Source of the DNA: Synergistaceae bacterium | Lineage (GTDB): Bacteria; Synergistota; Synergistia; Synergistales; Aminobacteriaceae | Direction: 5' to 3' | DNA: 5,656 nt | Assembly (NCBI GenBank): GCA_017446645.1 | Contig: JAFSQO010000005.1 | Location: 1 to 5,656, forward strand | Shown: positions 5,001 to 5,656 of the stretch, piece after piece | Numbering within the stretch: position 1 is the stretch's first letter | Layout of the letters: every line of letters starts with the position of its first letter | The notes under the pieces: model-generated | Seen by the model: only the letters and a program-made list of their open reading frames with translations | Database searches by the model: none | What the model was told of the DNA's origin: nothing | Program-made: the position numbers and the translations under genes

Positions 5001-5656
5001 CTTCCTGCGGGAATCACCGGTAAAGCTTCGGGCGATAAGACCTTCATGATTTCAGGGACTCCAGCCACAGGCACAGCAGGCAGCTACACCTGTACAGTAA
5101 TTACAACGAACACTGCAGGCTCGGCAAAATCAGTCATCAAGATAACCGTAGCAGCCAAAGAACCTGAAGCTGAACCGGCAAAGGAATATGCGCCAATTCT
5201 CTCAAGCACTGACATCAAGATTACAGCAACAGAAGGTGAAGCTATCACAGCGTTCACGATTACTGCTACATCAGGCGATAATCTGACTTGGACAGCTGAC
5301 GCTACGAAACTTCCCGAAGGCTTAACAGGAACGGCAGCTGCTGACAACAAGAGCTTCACGATTTCCGGTACTCCTAAGCAGGGCAGCAAGGGCAATTACA
5401 CCTACACAGTGACTGCCTCGAACACTGCGGGCATGGCTTCGGCGAAAGTCTCTATCACAGTCAGTGGTTCAGGCAGCGGTGGCGATGATGAAGACAAAGA
5501 TGTAAATGATGAAGTCACAACTGGCTTGGAAGATCTTGCTCAGTCCGGCGAAGAGACGACTCTTGAGGATGCTTTAAAGAATCAGCTCGGCCTTACTGAA
5601 GAGCAGCTCAAGCAGGTAACGAGCATTACAATTCCTGATAACATTACGGATCTCGG
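1974..5656 (+). CDS. Giant secreted beta-helix / putative-Ig repeat surface protein (3'-truncated by window)
   Basis: The frame is open for 1227 codons and runs off the window end. Residues 1-23 look like a Sec signal peptide: MRR near the start, hydrophobic core CALFFVLLMWVNL, and likely cleavage after AYA. Residues about 60-410 form a right-handed parallel beta-helix with coils such as ITGNTATNSYGGGIYM and ISNNTAFGLGGAISL, resembling Pmp/POMP-type and choice-of-anchor Q proteins. Residues about 464-483 (DQLGNNRAATPCIGAVE) resemble the closing motif of choice-of-anchor Q domains. Residues 488-1163 are seven He_PIG-type putative-Ig repeats with the core ATEGTAI, W, LPxGxxG, FTISGTP, YTVTATN and ITV. 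A Gly/Ser then acidic linker (1164-1180) leads into the start of an unrecognised domain ending at IPDNITDL. It is probably exported and cell-surface attached or secreted, as an adhesin or glycan-binding head on a stalk; this is inferred from architecture. No catalytic motif is seen. Base composition changes near 3210. The gene is preceded by its own ribosome binding site and follows a terminator, so it is a separate unit. Confidence 0.9.
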   Translation, partial: MFNMRRFCALFFVLLMWVNLAYATDIPVEDENALLAAVGTYTITAKTNTDGSAGDELTFTEGSAKDGDTIILTGGKTYTLTQTTKTLYVTKSLTFKSSSSTEKAILDGNNAVRVFRIGDNNHQLNVTLDGLKITNGKNGNNLNNGDNGDWKSEGDGAGVFIGTGSEVTIKNCEITSNTSDNGSQGWGGGIYVSSGISTVNDETHTMTYTKKTVLTLEDSKITQNTAAANGGGIHIGSGAEVTITNCEITGNTATNSYGGGIYMGLSEGTITNCNISNNTAFGLGGAISLWGSSVTITQSTLDTNKVTDSSWGYGGAICVQTNNNTPEIEITNSTISNNEATAGIGAIYSVGAKLTMTNCSVINNKGSLADLFIQDGVNTNFTNSLIWAATQDKNNINTGTVTNCAVRSLPDTITDPAPVTLATWDNPTSTTKEVNGITHTVYRIEDNSELVDLFGAGTTGEGIPTKDQLGNNRAATPCIGAVEGFKPVIATAEAQTITGTVGTEITTSATFTASDEGGDVIEWVITPDLPEGLTGTSTEDKKSYTISGTPTATQSETTYTVKAKNGVGESEGSATLKITINAAPITFQPTTIEETVTEGTAIDGITITPATGTATEAGWTVMPPLSNIGLSGAADGNSYKITGTPTNPSSTAYEFTINATNSTGQQAETPVTLKITVNEAAATLALTTSKESINATEGTAIESITITANEDVAEWSESGSLPSGIEGKSDGKTYTISGTPEVGSSTSSPYSYTVTAKNAKGHTAQATVTITVAAAAAPTLTTSAQSINATEGTAITAITITANEDVTWKTDDASKLPSGVTGTSSGKVFTIAGTPAVGTAKEEAYSYTVTATNNLGVSATSTVTITVSAVGSTQIIDITASTIDATEGTAIEALTIRSYAGTELTWKTSGDLPAGVKGAEATDKKSFIISGTPEAGSSAKSPYNYFITATNAAGDSEQAKITLTVKAAVVSPDLDITAKSINATEGEPIETITIKATKGDNLTWTTSGDLPAGITGKASGDKTFMISGTPATGTAGSYTCTVITTNTAGSAKSVIKITVAAKEPEAEPAKEYAPILSSTDIKITATEGEAITAFTITATSGDNLTWTADATKLPEGLTGTAAADNKSFTISGTPKQGSKGNYTYTVTASNTAGMASAKVSITVSGSGSGGDDEDKDVNDEVTTGLEDLAQSGEETTLEDALKNQLGLTEEQLKQVTSITIPDNITDL
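2430..3190 (+). repeat. Beta-helix coil repeats (degenerate protein-level repeats)
   Basis: Codons about 153-405 contain six or seven coils of roughly 25-50 residues. Each has an I-T-x-N-T turn, a Gly-rich GGGI or GGAI step and a T-I-T-N-C strand. GGGI/GGAI-type steps start near residues 187, 230, 258, 284 and 314, with a weaker GIGAI at 343. Asn-Cys pairs recur at 171-172, 245-246, 272-273, 358-359 and 403-404. The DNA has diverged, so these are structural rather than recent repeats. Confidence 0.8.
3435..5462 (+). repeat. Seven tandem putative-Ig (He_PIG-type) repeats
   Basis: Approximate units are 3435-3713, 3720-4004, 4014-4289, 4305-4577, 4593-4871, 4890-5153 and 5196-5462. The Glu of the (A/V)TEG motif falls at residues 598, 697, 791, 887, 985 and 1087 in units 2-7, a period of 94-102 residues. 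Each unit has a central Trp (523, 619, 715, 808, 906, 1004, 1106), usually LPxGxxG, an ISGTP-type turn and a final ITV strand. Unit 1 lacks ATEG and unit 2 lacks LPxG. Units 3 and 4 are the closest pair at DNA level. Such arrays usually act as stalks or adhesive modules. Confidence 0.85.
5463..5656 (+). other. Gly/Ser-acidic linker and start of an unidentified C-terminal domain
   Basis: Codons 1164-1180 read SGSGSGG followed by a run of ten mainly Asp/Glu residues, an interdomain hinge that could bind cations. Codons 1181-1227 (from VTTGLEDLAQ to IPDNITDL) are predicted helical, with LGLTEEQLKQV, and are cut by the window end. I do not recognise the domain. The anchoring or sorting signal must lie beyond the window. 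Confidence 0.6.

Noticed and set aside
3552..5334. LPxG motifs as sortase signals or cleavage sites
   Set aside because: They recur once per Ig unit as LPxGxxG, a structural turn, and are not followed by a membrane helix and basic tail.
3632..5395. A series of minus-strand ORFs of 70-103 codons across the Ig array (3632-3883, 3929-4147, 4592-4804, 4805-5074, 5084-5395)
   Set aside because: They recur with the Ig repeat period, are rich in A/V/S/P as expected for the antisense of Thr/Ala-rich repeats, lie wholly inside a continuous + strand reading frame, and do not resemble a known family.
3435..5462. Repeat array as a CRISPR or other DNA-level repeat locus
   Set aside because: The periodicity is about 282-306 bases, in frame, and conserved at protein level; there are no short identical repeats with unique spacers.

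Overview
This window has two unrelated-looking parts: a short metabolic stretch (positions 2-1752) and the first 3.7 kb of a giant surface-protein gene (1974 to the window end). All three clear genes are on the + strand. I see no tRNA, rRNA, CRISPR, transposase, integrase or origin. The organism is most likely an anaerobic, amino-acid or organic-acid fermenting diderm bacterium. My best guess is an uncultured gut or rumen member of Synergistota. The grounds are a TRAP uptake system, an Fe-type dehydrogenase, a very long secreted beta-helix plus putative-Ig protein, moderate GC and frequent AGG, GGA and GCA codons. This is inference by style, not by a marker gene; diderm Firmicutes and Spirochaetes are alternatives.

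Layout. Positions 2-577 hold the C-terminal half of a DctP-type TRAP solute-binding protein with an unusual Pro/Ala/Glu tail. A strong intrinsic terminator (602-640) follows, and its U-tract runs directly into the Shine-Dalgarno of the next gene. Positions 658-1737 hold a complete Fe/Zn-dependent dehydrogenase of the GldA/HcxA (YbdH) type, most like hydroxycarboxylate dehydrogenase. It ends in a second intrinsic terminator whose stem overlaps the stop codon (1729-1752). A 236-base intergenic stretch follows. It carries a 30-codon ORF of unknown status, a 12-base-period direct repeat, nested inverted repeats around a perfect TATAAT, and a good ribosome binding site at 1959-1966.

From 1974 the frame stays open to the window end: 1227 complete codons with no stop. 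It encodes a signal peptide, a right-handed parallel beta-helix with GGGI-type coils and a cysteine ladder, a closing segment like the choice-of-anchor Q domain, seven tandem putative-Ig (He_PIG-type) repeats of about 94-102 residues, a Gly/Ser-acidic linker, and the start of a further unidentified domain. It is probably an exported adhesin, or a protein with a beta-helix head on an Ig stalk. Its anchoring signal lies outside the window.

How they fit. The TRAP protein and the dehydrogenase could form a carboxylate uptake and oxidation/reduction pair, but the terminator between them argues against simple co-transcription. The surface protein is a separate transcription unit. I do not see a clearly new multi-gene system here. 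The items most worth a second look are the terminator-to-SD junction, the composition break inside the surface gene near 3210, the cysteine ladder, the structured leader upstream of 1974, and the 30-codon ORF.
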